DNA of 23,090 nucleotides, from positions 1-23,090 of the forward strand of contig CAKQKT010000017.1 of the NCBI GenBank assembly GCA_934249275.1, given 5' to 3'. Below the pieces are notes generated by a model. The model was given only the letters and a program-made list of their open reading frames with translations, searched no databases and was not told the DNA's origin. Made by a program: the position numbers and the translations under genes. Source of the DNA: an uncultured Sutterella sp. Its GTDB lineage: Bacteria; Pseudomonadota; Gammaproteobacteria; Burkholderiales; Burkholderiaceae_F. Positions within the stretch are counted from its first letter, which is position 1; every line of letters begins with the position of its first letter. Below are positions 23,004 to 23,090 of this stretch, piece by piece.

Positions 23004-23090
23004 TTATTCGAACCAGTCCTCGTCATCATCGTCATCGTCCGAGAGAAAGTCCATGCTGTCCCAGCTCGGACGCCAGCCCTGGCGCGAGCC
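23004..23090 (-). CDS. C-terminal end of an unidentified protein
   Basis: Only the last 28 codons are in the window. They read Gly/Arg/Trp-rich and then strongly acidic, with the run SDDDDDDEDWFE before the TAA at 23004-23006. In many proteobacteria rnr (RNase R) lies directly upstream of rlmB, so this may be the tail of RNase R, but nothing in the residues themselves proves that. Confidence 0.5.
   Translation of the reverse strand, partial: GSRQGWRPSWDSMDFLSDDDDDDEDWFE

Overview
The window looks like a chromosomal stretch of a moderately GC-rich betaproteobacterium, most likely a gut-associated member of the Sutterellaceae (order Burkholderiales). This is inferred from gene order and protein flavour: orn divergent from an M48 peptidase and rsgA, a DUF2863 protein, a thrC-mobB-moeA-moaD-moaE block next to clpB, and rlmB followed by rpsF-priB-rpsR-rplI. 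A CRISPR-type repeat that resembles type II-B repeats fits as well. No tRNA, rRNA, insertion sequence or prophage gene was seen.

Layout. Positions 145-942 (-) encode a flavin/NAD(P)H reductase-like protein, and 1355-1924 (-) is orn. Facing right are an M48-like membrane peptidase, rsgA and moaA (2079-5598), then putP (5844-7331) and a DUF2863 gene (7525-8781). Convergent to these is clpB (8916-11510, -), driven by a textbook sigma-32 promoter. Upstream lies a tightly packed leftward operon: thrC-like, mobB, moeA, moaD, moaE, crcB (16037 down to 11738). Divergent from it are a PIN-PhoH ATPase gene, dnaB and a DUF456 membrane protein gene (16320-20245, +). The right end is leftward: rlmB, then rpsF-priB-rpsR-rplI, preceded by the last codons of an unidentified gene.

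How the genes work together. Molybdenum cofactor synthesis is represented at four steps or more: MoaA (precursor Z), MoaD/MoaE (molybdopterin synthase), MoeA (molybdate insertion) and MobB (dinucleotide form). Translation and RNA maintenance are represented by RsgA, RlmB, S6, S18, L9, Orn and PhoH; replication by DnaB and PriB; and proteostasis by ClpB.

Main discovery. Between DUF456 and rplI, insulated by two bidirectional terminators, lies a tiny CRISPR-like element without cas genes nearby. It has one intact 36-bp repeat, a degenerate tandem copy, a half repeat and a single 35-nt spacer. The spacer matches 32 of 35 bases of the adjacent DUF456 gene, the match stops exactly at the repeat borders, and the target is flanked by CGG (an NGG PAM on the correct side for Cas9). 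Two of the three mismatches are synonymous third-codon changes. This could be an in-cis guide RNA that regulates a neighbouring membrane-protein gene, or a fossil of self-targeting.

A second theme is intact genes that lack a family-defining catalytic residue: a ThrC homologue without its PLP lysine, Orn without the DEDDh histidine, RsgA without the switch-I histidine, and an M48 protein without the third zinc-ligand glutamate. Further regulatory oddities are a 9-bp inverted repeat wrapped around the clpB heat-shock promoter and a nested inverted repeat over the rpsF promoter.
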